A DNA stretch of 64,000 nucleotides, taken from NCBI GenBank assembly GCA_020847535.1, contig JADLBU010000035.1, positions 50,575 to 114,574 of the forward strand, given 5' to 3'. Positions 1 to 8,566 of this stretch are shown in pieces. The notes under the pieces are model-generated. The model saw only the letters and a program-made list of their open reading frames with translations, ran no database searches and was not told the DNA's origin. The number at the start of each line of letters is the position of its first letter. The first letter of the stretch is position 1. Source of the stretch: Phycisphaerales bacterium (lineage in GTDB: Bacteria; Planctomycetota; Phycisphaerae; Phycisphaerales; UBA1924). A program made the position numbers and the translations under genes.

Positions 1-1292
1 TGCACCTGATGGGCATCTGCTCTGACGCGGGCGTGCATGGCCAGCTCACGCACCTCTTTGCGATCATGCGGCTGTGCAAGAAGCTCGGCCATCCACGCGT
101 GGTGATTCATCTCTTCACCGACGGCCGGGACACCAACCCCTCGTCGGGCGTGGCGTACGTCAAGCAGGTGCAGGATGTGTGCGCCGAAGTGGGCAACGCC
201 CGCATCGGGACGATCGTCGGGCGCTACTGGGCGATGGATCGCGACAACCGCTGGGAACGCATCCACCAGGCGTACTTTGCGCTGACCGCACGCGGGTCCA
301 CCGTCAACGGCCTGCGCACCTTCTCCGACCCGGTCGCCGCCGTGCAGGACTACTACCAGCGCCCGCTTTCGGACACTCAGAAGGGTGACGAGTTCGTTCC
401 CCCGCGCTGGATCGCCCCCTCCCCGCAGCAGGGGCTCTCCATGCGGATCACCGATGGGGATGCGGTGATCTTCTACAACTATCGCGGAGACCGGCCGCGC
501 GAGCTGATCCAGGCGTTCGTCCTGCCCGAGTTCTACGGTCATGTCCCGGCTTCACCGGATTCGGGGGCCCGCGGGTTTGATCGCGGAGAGCCTCTGGACA
601 TCGAGATGATCACGATGACGCGATACTGGGATGCGCTGGATCCCTACGTCTGCGTCGCATTCCCCAAGCCGCCGCGGATGCACAACATCCTCGGGGAGTT
701 CCTGGCCGCGCACAAGGTCACACAGTTCCGCTGCGCCGAGACGGAGAAGTACCCGCACGTCACCTTCTTCTTCAACGATTATCGCGAGGAGCCCTTCCCC
801 GCCGAGAGCCGCGAGATCATCCAGTCCCCCAAGGTGGCCACCTACGACCTCAAGCCCGAGATGTCCGCGGCGGGCGTCTGCGAGGCGGTGCTGCGGCGAA
901 TCAACAGCCCCACCGGGGAGCAGGTGCTGATCATCAACTTCGCCAACGCGGACATGGTCGGCCACACCGGCAGCCTGCCCGCGGCGATCCGGGCCTGCGA
1001 GGTCGTGGATGAGTGCGTCGGCCGCATCGTGGATGCAACACTCGCCAAGGGCGGCTCGGCGATCGTGACCGCCGACCACGGCAATGCCGAGCAGATGTAC
1101 GATCCGGTCACCAACACGTCCCACACCGCGCACACGCTCTACGATGTGCCTTTCATCGTCTGCGGAGCGGCGTTCAAGGGCCGCTCCCTGCGTTCGGGCG
1201 GCCGGCTCGCCGACATCGCCCCAACCCTGCTGGACATGCTGGGCCTCTCCAAGCCCGCCGAGATGACCGGCCGGTCGTTGCTGGTCTCCTGA
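1..1292 (+). CDS. gpmI: 2,3-bisphosphoglycerate-independent phosphoglycerate mutase, 5' truncated by window edge
   Basis: Open frame reads HLMGICSDAGVHGQLTHLFA...HLFTDGRDTNPSSG...TADHGNAEQMYDP...HTAHTLYDVPFIV; alkaline-phosphatase superfamily iPGM motifs. The frame continues upstream of the ATG at 9. Confidence 0.93.
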   Translation, partial: HLMGICSDAGVHGQLTHLFAIMRLCKKLGHPRVVIHLFTDGRDTNPSSGVAYVKQVQDVCAEVGNARIGTIVGRYWAMDRDNRWERIHQAYFALTARGSTVNGLRTFSDPVAAVQDYYQRPLSDTQKGDEFVPPRWIAPSPQQGLSMRITDGDAVIFYNYRGDRPRELIQAFVLPEFYGHVPASPDSGARGFDRGEPLDIEMITMTRYWDALDPYVCVAFPKPPRMHNILGEFLAAHKVTQFRCAETEKYPHVTFFFNDYREEPFPAESREIIQSPKVATYDLKPEMSAAGVCEAVLRRINSPTGEQVLIINFANADMVGHTGSLPAAIRACEVVDECVGRIVDATLAKGGSAIVTADHGNAEQMYDPVTNTSHTAHTLYDVPFIVCGAAFKGRSLRSGGRLADIAPTLLDMLGLSKPAEMTGRSLLVS

Positions 1293-1361
1293 AGATCGAT
1301 ACCGCGTGATTCACACCGACCGGCGCGCATGAGCGCCCGGATCCCGGTACGCTTGTGGCCC

Positions 1362-2045
1362 ATGAAGCCCGCCATCCTTTCATTCGCGATCGGCGCCGCC
1401 GCCACATCGCTCGCCAGCGCCGCCGGGAGCGAAACCACCCCCACCCCCACCCCCACTCCCTTTTCCGCCGTTTCGCCGGCGCTGGATGTTTCTCCCGCGA
1501 CCGTGTCGCTTCAGCCCGCGGCCGAACCCGAAGCCGCGACCACCCAACCACCTCCTGCCGCATCCTCGGCGTTTGGCGCTGAGGGGAGCCAGTGGGGCTC
1601 GATCGGGTACGGAGCAGCGGACAACTTCGAGGACGCGGTAGATCAGTATCTGTACTTCACCTGGTCGACATTCCTGGCGACGGACATCGAGCTGGGGCTC
1701 GAAGGCGGCCTGTGGTACTTCAACCAGCCCGGTGACAACGAGGGCGGGCTGAGCGGCACCGTTCTTTTCCGCTGGCACTTCATCCACAAGGAGACGTGGA
1801 CTGCCTATATCGCCGCGGGTATCGGGGTGCTGATCGCCACGGGCAACGTGCCCGACACCGGCACCAGTTTCGACCTTCTGCCACGTGTGGGCGTGGGCAT
1901 CACCAAGCAGTTGACAGATACCGGCCTGCGGCTGGATTTGGGCCTGCGCTGGCACCACATCTCCAACGCTCGCATCCACGGAGACGACGACAACCCCTCC
2001 CGGGATGGGTTGATGCTGTATGCCGGTCTCACGTTTCCGTTCTAG
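1362..2045 (+). CDS. Outer-membrane acyloxyacyl hydrolase / PagL-like lipid A deacylase
   Basis: Signal peptide MKPAILSFAIGAAATSLASA; beta-strand-rich body ending in F; RWHHISNARIHGDDDNPSRDG resembles the PagL H-x-S-N region. ORF opens at 1329; 1362 is the likelier start. Confidence 0.6.
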   Translation: MKPAILSFAIGAAATSLASAAGSETTPTPTPTPFSAVSPALDVSPATVSLQPAAEPEAATTQPPPAASSAFGAEGSQWGSIGYGAADNFEDAVDQYLYFTWSTFLATDIELGLEGGLWYFNQPGDNEGGLSGTVLFRWHFIHKETWTAYIAAGIGVLIATGNVPDTGTSFDLLPRVGVGITKQLTDTGLRLDLGLRWHHISNARIHGDDDNPSRDGLMLYAGLTFPF

Positions 2046-2060
2046 GAGATCCTGTCGTTG

Positions 2061-3023
2061 TCACCCCGCAGCGCGGATGACCGTGTCGGTGCCGGTGAGC
2101 TGGGCCAAGGAGGCGACGACGCGGTTGCGGCCTGCGTGCTTGGCTGAATACAGGTTGCGGTCGGCGATCTCGAGGAGTGCTTCGGGCGTCAGGGCGCCCG
2201 TGCCGGCCATCGCAGCGACGCCGATCGAGACTGTGGTCTTGCGTTCGGGGTGCCGCGGCCAACTGAGCTGCTCGAACGCGGCGCGGATGCGCTCGGCGAC
2301 GTTCTTGGCGTCCGTACACGAGGTGTCGGGCATGATGATGCCGAACTCCTCACCGCCGTAGCGGCAGACCGAGTCGGTGTGTCGGCATTCCTTGACCAGG
2401 AGCTTGGCGAGCCCCTGGATCACGGCATCTCCGGCGGGATGGCCGTAGGTGTCGTTGACTGACTTGAAGTTGTCGATGTCCAGGACCGCCAGCGCGAGGT
2501 TGCCTTCGCGCCGCGAGAGGCGGCCGAGTTCTTCTGCCATGCGCGTGTTGAAGAAGATGCGGTTCCAGAGGCCGGTGAGGCCGTCGATCTGGGCCTTGTT
2601 GGCGAGCATGCGGATGAGCCGCTGCATCTTGACCGCGGCCCGCACGCGGACCCTGAGCTCGGTGAGGTCGAAGGGCTTGGTGACGTAATCGACCGCACCC
2701 AGGTCAAACGCCGTGACCTTGTCCTGCGAGCTCTGAAGCCCCGAGAGAACGATGACGGGAACCTGGAGTGTCCGCGGATTCTCCTTGAGGACGCGGAGAA
2801 CCTCGAAGCCATCCATGCCCGGCATGTCCAGGTCCAGCAGGATCACGGTGGGCTGGTGTTCCTCGGCGATCTTCACACCGCCGGCGCCATCGGTGGCTTC
2901 CCGGAACTCGATCTCTTCGGTGCGGAGCCGGGCCCTGAGCAGCCGGTGCACATCGAGCGAGTCATCAATGACCAGCACGAGTGGTTTATAGTCGTCAGAG
3001 GAGTTGATCGTGGTGTCCATCAC
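2061..3023 (-). CDS. Response regulator with REC and GGDEF (diguanylate cyclase) domains
   Basis: REC: VLVIDDSLDVHRLL...ILLDLDMPGMDGFEVL...VIVLSGL...VDYVTKPFD; GGDEF signature written CRYGGEEFGIIMP. Confidence 0.93.
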   Translation of the reverse strand: MMDTTINSSDDYKPLVLVIDDSLDVHRLLRARLRTEEIEFREATDGAGGVKIAEEHQPTVILLDLDMPGMDGFEVLRVLKENPRTLQVPVIVLSGLQSSQDKVTAFDLGAVDYVTKPFDLTELRVRVRAAVKMQRLIRMLANKAQIDGLTGLWNRIFFNTRMAEELGRLSRREGNLALAVLDIDNFKSVNDTYGHPAGDAVIQGLAKLLVKECRHTDSVCRYGGEEFGIIMPDTSCTDAKNVAERIRAAFEQLSWPRHPERKTTVSIGVAAMAGTGALTPEALLEIADRNLYSAKHAGRNRVVASLAQLTGTDTVIRAAG

Positions 3024-3112
3024 TGCTCGACACTGCCTGCTCGATCATTCCGTACCTGGTCGCCCCGGCCGTCGGTTCACTGTGTTTCGGCGTTACCCCC
3101 GCCCCCAACGTG

Positions 3113-3460
3113 TCATGGGGCCGCACGCACGCTTCGGCACAGCGCCAGGACCTCTTCGACATCACGCCTGACCTGTTCAATGGATGCGACGGCGGCAGAG
3201 CCATCGGCCGCGGATTGCAGCCGGCTCTCCAGTCGACCGGCGGCATCCCCCACCACGCCGAAGCCATACCCCCCCGCCGCTCCCTTGAGCTGGTGGGCCA
3301 GGCGACGGAGCTCATCGAGCCGCTGACCGGCCAGGGCCTGCTCGAAGCCGGCGATCTTGCCGGGCATCTCGGAGGCGAAAATCTGAACCAGCTCCTGCAT
3401 GTCCGGATCGTCGGCGAACTCACTGATGATCGGACGTGAAGGGACTGATGGTTCAGGCAT
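3113..3460 (-). CDS. Hpt (histidine phosphotransfer) domain protein
   Basis: RRLAHQLKGAAGGYGFGVVGDAAGRLE is a canonical Hpt motif; lies just upstream, same strand, of the REC-GGDEF gene. Confidence 0.88.
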   Translation of the reverse strand: MPEPSVPSRPIISEFADDPDMQELVQIFASEMPGKIAGFEQALAGQRLDELRRLAHQLKGAAGGYGFGVVGDAAGRLESRLQSAADGSAAVASIEQVRRDVEEVLALCRSVRAAP

Positions 3461-3829
3461 GACTGGGCTCCACGTATCTCATCGGCAACCAGAACCGGGG
3501 GATTCACCCGTACCGCGCATCTGCACCCCACGAGAGCACCACAGGCGGGCGCCACGTGCCTCCCGCGGTCGTGGGCGTGCGTGAAACCGCATTCCTATCT
3601 ACAGACGTACGGCGGACTTATAAAGAAGGTGTTCATCGTTCTGCCACCGGCCGAACCTGTGCCGCAGATCCAAACTTCCGCGGAATCGGCGCATCCTCCC
3701 CAACTGCGCCGGGCGGTACAGAGCGAAGCTGGGTCGCCTGTGAAGTTCGCTGGGGCCTTGAGGGTTGGTGTACGGGGTCGCGTGACGTCTGCACTGTGTT
3801 ACACGCGAGTGCGTGCTGTTCACGTCCGA

Positions 3830-4024
3830 ACAAGTTATCGCATCGCCGCGCGATCTGTCATCAGCGCGGGCTGGGGACCAACCCATGCCCGTGATGTTCA
3901 GTATCTCCGGATGTACGCGGGCCAACTCCGCCAGAAACTGGAATCGAGCGCCGCTCAACCGCAGTTCCTGATCACGGAGCCCGGCGTTGGGTACCGCCTG
4001 AGGTCTCCTGATGAGCTCCTGTAG
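3830..4024 (+). pseudogene. kdpE: Remnant of KdpE-family response regulator (C-terminal winged-helix half only)
   Basis: ORF tail VISAGWGPTHARDVQYLRMYAGQLRQKLESSAAQPQFLITEPGVGYRLRSPDELL matches the KdpE DNA-binding domain pattern (WGP..., YLRxYxxQLRxKLE, TExGxGYR). No receiver domain upstream. Confidence 0.65.
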
Positions 4025-4084
4025 CCACACCGATACGCGGCCGCGCCCATTGTCGGGACAGCCGCGTCCCGAAGGCGATACCCT

Positions 4085-4119
4085 CAAAAAGCAACACCCT
4101 CCGAGGAATCGGAGGGTGT
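4085..4119 (-). terminator. Rho-independent terminator downstream of tRNA-Val
   Basis: Minus strand: ACACCCTCCG-ATTCCT-CGGAGGGTGT followed by TGCTTTTTG; 10-bp perfect stem plus T-run. Confidence 0.85.
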
Positions 4120-4124
4120 GCCAA

Positions 4125-4198
4125 TGGGCGCAACAGGACTCGAACCTGTGACCTCGGCTATGTGACAGCCGCGCTCTAGCCAACTGAGCTATGCGCCC
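4125..4198 (-). tRNA. tRNA-Val (anticodon CAC)
   Basis: Minus strand GGGCGCA TAGCTCAGTTGGCTAGAGC G CGGCT GTCACAT AGCCG AGGTC ACAGG TTCGAGT CCTGT TGCGCCC A; all cloverleaf stems pair; anticodon loop GTCACAT gives CAC. CCA not encoded. Confidence 0.93.
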
Positions 4199-4266
4199 GA
4201 GGCCCCAACCGTAGGGATGTTCCAGGCGTCTGTCATCTCCCGTACGGGACGATGGCAATCCCGTCT

Positions 4267-5700
4267 TCACTCGCCCGGATCGGGCGTCGGTATGGGCGAC
4301 CATGGCGGTTTCTCGAGACGAGTGGCGATCAGGTCGCCTTCGGTCCACGCAATCACTTCGCCCTCGCCGGGGGACCATCCGCCCCGGCGATGGTACAGCA
4401 GGATCGCGCCGGCCGGCGGGGAGGCGTTCATGTTGCCCTTGCGATCTCTGGTCGTGCGTGGCCATGCACCGGTTTCCAGGTAGATACGCGCCGCGGGCGC
4501 TCCGGAGAATGCGCCATCCCATACACCATCGGGGGCGTTGGACCCGAGCCAGGCTGTCAGGGCCGGCCACTGCGGATGGATCGGTCGCTGGAAGCGGATG
4601 GGCAGGAGGCTCAGGGCGAGCCCGGTACCGACGGCGGCAACGGGAATCCACCGGTTGGCGCTCGCAACGCTGCGCGAGCGACCCGTGAGCAGCGATGCGG
4701 CGGTGATCGCAAGTCCGGCGTGCATGGGGATCGCATAGCGATCACGCCGATCGGGGAACGCCGTCAGCAGCACGAGCCATGCGAGCGACCACGCAATCCC
4801 GAGCGATCGCAGGCGGCGGCCGCGGGCATCGGGGTGCGGTCTCCAGCAACCGGCGAACCCCAGAATCCCGGCTGCGAGCCACATGGTCCATGCAGCGCCG
4901 GCGTTGGCGATGTAGAACCATGCGGGCTGGGTCTGCCGCTGTCCGCCGATGAGTTCGCCCGAGGCGCGGTCGGCGATCTCCCGGCCGAAGTACTGCGAGA
5001 CGAACGCATCGCCGTGTATCGAGATCATGGAGAGATGCCACGGCAGCGCTACGGCGATCGCGATCACGGGAACCGCACACGACACGATCAAGGCTCGCCT
5101 GCGGTGTGCGCCGGTGGTTGTCGTGACCATCCACAGGCCGAGGATCAGCGGCGCGGCGAGCGCGACGAAGGGCTTGCACATCAGCGCTGACCCGATCGCC
5201 GCGCCCGCGAGCAGCGTTCGCCACCACACCCCGGTGGTCCGGCCGAGAATCGAGACCATCATCCACGCGCCCAGGAGCATGAAGGCGCACTGCCACATAT
5301 CCAGGGATATCTCCCGCGTCCGCCGGAAGAACTCGATATTGATCGCCAGGAGCGCTCCGGCAAGCAACGCCACGCGGCGGCCGTGGATCCTTCGGGCGAT
5401 CCCGGACGCCGCCAGCACACACAGGGCCGCGGCGGCGATCGTCGCGGCGCGGGCTTGCCATGCGCCGATGCCCGCGAGCGACATCCACGTACCCTGGATC
5501 CAGAAGACCAGCGGCGGCTTGTTGAAGTACTCCCGGCCGGGCGCTTCCCAGAGCGTCCACCACTGACCCGTCCGGCACGCCTGGACCCCGATCGCCGCGT
5601 ACCACCCGCTATCACCCCGCATCCAGTCCCCATCCCCCAGGTGCGGGAGGGTGACGGCGAGCAGCACCGTGAGCGGCGCAAGCCAGTGCGCGCAGCGCAT
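4267..5700 (-). CDS. Glycosyltransferase family 39-like / ArnT-type integral membrane protein
   Basis: MRCAHWLAPLTVLLAVTLPHLGDGDWMRGDSGWYAAIGVQACRTGQWWTLWEAPGREYFNKPPLVFWIQ; many TM segments; D-rich first loop and the NKPPL motif typical of GT39/ArnT. ORF opens at 5790. Confidence 0.82.
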   Translation of the reverse strand: MRCAHWLAPLTVLLAVTLPHLGDGDWMRGDSGWYAAIGVQACRTGQWWTLWEAPGREYFNKPPLVFWIQGTWMSLAGIGAWQARAATIAAAALCVLAASGIARRIHGRRVALLAGALLAINIEFFRRTREISLDMWQCAFMLLGAWMMVSILGRTTGVWWRTLLAGAAIGSALMCKPFVALAAPLILGLWMVTTTTGAHRRRALIVSCAVPVIAIAVALPWHLSMISIHGDAFVSQYFGREIADRASGELIGGQRQTQPAWFYIANAGAAWTMWLAAGILGFAGCWRPHPDARGRRLRSLGIAWSLAWLVLLTAFPDRRDRYAIPMHAGLAITAASLLTGRSRSVASANRWIPVAAVGTGLALSLLPIRFQRPIHPQWPALTAWLGSNAPDGVWDGAFSGAPAARIYLETGAWPRTTRDRKGNMNASPPAGAILLYHRRGGWSPGEGEVIAWTEGDLIATRLEKPPWSPIPTPDPGE

Positions 5701-5907
5701 GACCTGCACACATCCAATGCGGTTCGTGGAACGGCCGGCGCTCAAGATTGTGCCCTTGACAACTCCCGCAACAGGGAATCTCCTTAGCAAGGCTCTATTC
5801 AGGCACCAACGCTGCTACCCTAGTGCCCCACGTTGACCCCATGTGTACGCCCACGCGTACGGTACGTGGAACGGATGATCCACGCCAAGTACTTCAAGGA
5901 CAGGAAT

Positions 5908-6759
5908 ATGCGCACAAACACGATCGCCGTCTGGATGTTGGCTGGCCTGGTTGGCCTCGGGACCAGTGGCCTGTGCTCCGCGGCGGTCCCGGCCGGGATC
6001 AGCAGCAGTGCCGACGACTGGAACAAGGTGATGACGGAGCGTTCCGCCTCGCTGGTGACGGTCAAGTTCATCATGAAGTTTGAGCCCGGCTCCCAGGAGC
6101 AGGAGGCCGAGATCAGCGCTGTCGTCATCGACTCCAAGGGCCTGATCTTGTGCTCGAATCTCCAGACAGGCGGCTTCCCCCCGTTGATCCAGGCTCAGAT
6201 GGGTGGCACGACCGCGACTCCCACCAACATCAAGGTGCTCGCAGGGGATGACACCGAGGGTGTTTCCGCCAAGCTGCTCGCCCGCGACAGCGAACTCGAC
6301 CTCGCGTGGATCCAGGTCGATGAATCGGCGGGTAAGACCTTCACCGCTGTCGATTTCGGCACAAGCGTCGTCCCGCAGATCGGCGACACGCTTCTCACGG
6401 TGACCCACATGGGCAAGTTCTTCGATCGAGCACCGGCGATCAAGAGCACCCGGCTGGGTGGCATCACCAAGAAGCCCCGGCGGCTGTACGTGCCCGCGGA
6501 TATGGGGATTTCCAGCGTGCTGGGAATGGCGATCTTCGCGACCGACGGCACGGTGGTCGGATTCACGGCTTTGCAGCTGCCCGAGGCGGAGGATGTCGAG
6601 GGCGGCGCTGGTGGCGGCCGGGAATACATGCAGGCCGTCATTCTGCCGGCCGAGGACATCGTGAAGGCGACCAAGCGGGCGCTGGAGACGGCGGCGTCCG
6701 GCGAGAGCGCCGAGCCCAAGGCCGCCGAGCCTGCGGCGACCGAGCCGGCGCCCAAGTAA
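5908..6759 (+). CDS. Secreted trypsin-like fold protein, HtrA-like but apparently lacking catalytic His and Ser
   Basis: Signal peptide MRTNTIAVWMLAGLVGLGTSGLCSA; DSELDLAWIQVD matches the HtrA Asp region and GMAIFATDGTVVGF aligns with the GNSGGPLVNxxGxVVG region. Confidence 0.6.
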   Translation: MRTNTIAVWMLAGLVGLGTSGLCSAAVPAGISSSADDWNKVMTERSASLVTVKFIMKFEPGSQEQEAEISAVVIDSKGLILCSNLQTGGFPPLIQAQMGGTTATPTNIKVLAGDDTEGVSAKLLARDSELDLAWIQVDESAGKTFTAVDFGTSVVPQIGDTLLTVTHMGKFFDRAPAIKSTRLGGITKKPRRLYVPADMGISSVLGMAIFATDGTVVGFTALQLPEAEDVEGGAGGGREYMQAVILPAEDIVKATKRALETAASGESAEPKAAEPAATEPAPK

Positions 6760-6793
6760 GCGCGGACATGGGATCAAGCGACATCAATGAAAG

Positions 6794-6824
6794 AGGACCG
6801 GCGATTGCTCGCCGGTCCTTTTCG
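6794..6824 (+). terminator. Rho-independent terminator
   Basis: AGGACCGGCGA-TTGC-TCGCCGGTCCT then TTTCG; 11-bp stem right after the 5908..6759 gene. Confidence 0.8.
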
Positions 6825-6990
6825 TTGGTTGAGCGCCGTCGGGGGCACACCGCTCGCGCGGAGGCGTTGACGTGAGTCGGGGTGAGTTGGGTGTGCTGGA
6901 AGGAGAGAGGGATGCAAGGTCCAGCGACAATCCAACTGTCTGGGCGCTGATGGCCAACGAAACCGCCGCCCGCCGGAGGCGACAGGCCCT

Positions 6991-7584
6991 TCAGCAGCCG
7001 GCCTCGAACGCGAGCACGAAGGCATCGTAATCGTCTGTATCGACGAAGCCGGACTGGTCAAAGTCGGCCTCGGGGATGCCCTCGATGAACGCCTCGACGA
7101 AGGCGTCGAAGTCATCGGTGTCTACGAATCCCGACTGGTCGAAATCAGACGGGCACAGAATGGTGATCTTCCACCCCATGCGATCGTGGATATCGCACTG
7201 GTAGTAGAGCAGGTCGGGGGCCCCGAACGGCACGGCGAACGTCAGGGTCGCGTTGCCCGTGACGCCGCCGGGATGGCTGACCCCATCGGACCAGATGCCG
7301 GTTCCCGAGCCGATTTCATTGGTCGAGATGTAGAAGGCGTGGATGGGCGACACGTTGTTCAGCTTGAACGTGTAGGTGCGTCCGCGGACCAGCGTGACCA
7401 CCTTGGCCTCGATGCTGTTGATGTACCAGGCCTGCGGGAACCCGCCCTGGTTGGGGTTGTTGACGGTCTTGGAGCCGGTTGTGACACAGAAGTGAGACTC
7501 GGTCGGGGTGCATTGACCCAGGCTGGAATCTGTGTAGGCGCACAGGACAACCGCCGCAGCCGTAAATGACACGCGCGTGAACAT
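6991..7584 (-). CDS. Secreted cupredoxin-like domain protein with two GC-type dockerin-like repeats
   Basis: MFTRVSFTAAAVVLCAYTDSSLGQ signal; copper-site pattern PIHAFYIS...YYQCDIHDRMGW; repeats PSDFDQSGFVDTDDFDAFVEAF and ADFDQSGFVDTDDYDAFVLAFEAGC. Confidence 0.8.
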   Translation of the reverse strand: MFTRVSFTAAAVVLCAYTDSSLGQCTPTESHFCVTTGSKTVNNPNQGGFPQAWYINSIEAKVVTLVRGRTYTFKLNNVSPIHAFYISTNEIGSGTGIWSDGVSHPGGVTGNATLTFAVPFGAPDLLYYQCDIHDRMGWKITILCPSDFDQSGFVDTDDFDAFVEAFIEGIPEADFDQSGFVDTDDYDAFVLAFEAGC

Positions 7585-7772
7585 GGATATCTCCGGATCT
7601 GGGGCAGCGACCCAAAGAGCGGCCCAAAGGCGGGCAAGTCGAGGCGCTCCCACAGCGCTGGGGAAGGGAATGCGGCCGCATCCCGCTGCTCGGAAGATGA
7701 ATATCGCCTGTGGGCGGGTTTCTTGCATCTTTGAGCCCCGCAAGCGCATACAGGCCATGCAACCCCGCCGCT

Positions 7773-7823
7773 CCCCACCCCCACCACCCCCACCACCCCC
7801 CACCACCCCCCACCACCCCACCC
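7773..7823. repeat. C-rich simple repeat (CCCCCACCA units); G-quadruplex-prone on minus strand
   Basis: ccccacccccaccacccccaccaccccccaccaccccccaccaccccaccc between two divergent genes. Confidence 0.95.
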
Positions 7824-7906
7824 TGCAGCCACCCCACCCGATCCGGATCGGCATCGTTATCATGACGGGGGGAGGGAATGTGCCGGGGAGTGGTACTGCA
7901 AGGATC

Positions 7907-8566
7907 ATGGCCTCTCAGGACATTCATCTTCCGAACGAGTCTTCCGCTTCCGCCGCGTCGGGTGAACCCTCGGGTTCCCGGACCAGCCGGCTGTCGAAGG
8001 ATGAATTCGCCCGCCAGTTCCGTGACACATGGCGGGTGCTCTGGTGCATCGCCGCCGGTGAAACAGGAGACCGGTCGGCGGCCGATGACATAGTCCAGCA
8101 GGCGGCCGTGATCGCCTTGGAGAGAATGGACGATTTCGATCCGTCAACGAGCTTCCTCGCGTGGATGGCACAGATCGTGCGTTACACCGCCATGAATGAA
8201 GTCCAGAAGGTCCGGCGTCGAAGAACTACTTCGACCGACCCCTCTTCCATGGACACTTCAAGCAATGACATGGCCCGAGCGGCGGGTATTCAGGGGGATA
8301 AAGCCCCTATCTCCAGGTTCGGGCACCTGCTGACAGATCAGAACGTCTTTGATGATCGGTTGCTCGAAGCGCTGCGTACGCTCGACACCGTTGCACGCTC
8401 GTGCCTCCTGCTTCGCATCGTGCTTGATTCGCCGTACAAGGAGATCTCGCTGGTGCTGGGAATCCCTCAGGGAACAGCGATGAGCCATGTCGATCGCGCC
8501 CGCCGCGCGCTTCGCACACACCTGAGCAGCCACGCCGATCCGGGAAAGAGGGGTGCTTCGTCGTGA
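7907..8566 (+). CDS. ECF-type RNA polymerase sigma-70 family factor
   Basis: Region 2-like DDIVQQAAVIALERMDDFDPSTSFLAWMAQIVRYTAMNEVQKVRRRR; region 4-like LLLRIVLDSPYKEISLVLGIPQGTAMSHVDRARRALRTHL. Confidence 0.87.
   Translation: MASQDIHLPNESSASAASGEPSGSRTSRLSKDEFARQFRDTWRVLWCIAAGETGDRSAADDIVQQAAVIALERMDDFDPSTSFLAWMAQIVRYTAMNEVQKVRRRRTTSTDPSSMDTSSNDMARAAGIQGDKAPISRFGHLLTDQNVFDDRLLEALRTLDTVARSCLLLRIVLDSPYKEISLVLGIPQGTAMSHVDRARRALRTHLSSHADPGKRGASS

Noticed and set aside
4125-4198. tRNA-Asp (GTC) reading of the anticodon
   Set aside because: With GTC as anticodon the anticodon stem does not pair; the CGGCT/AGCCG stem places CAC at positions 34-36 (Val).
3599-4651. 350-aa minus-strand ORF
   Set aside because: Runs through the tRNA-Val gene, its terminator and the kdpE remnant; composition is Arg/Pro-rich shadow-frame type with no recognisable domain.
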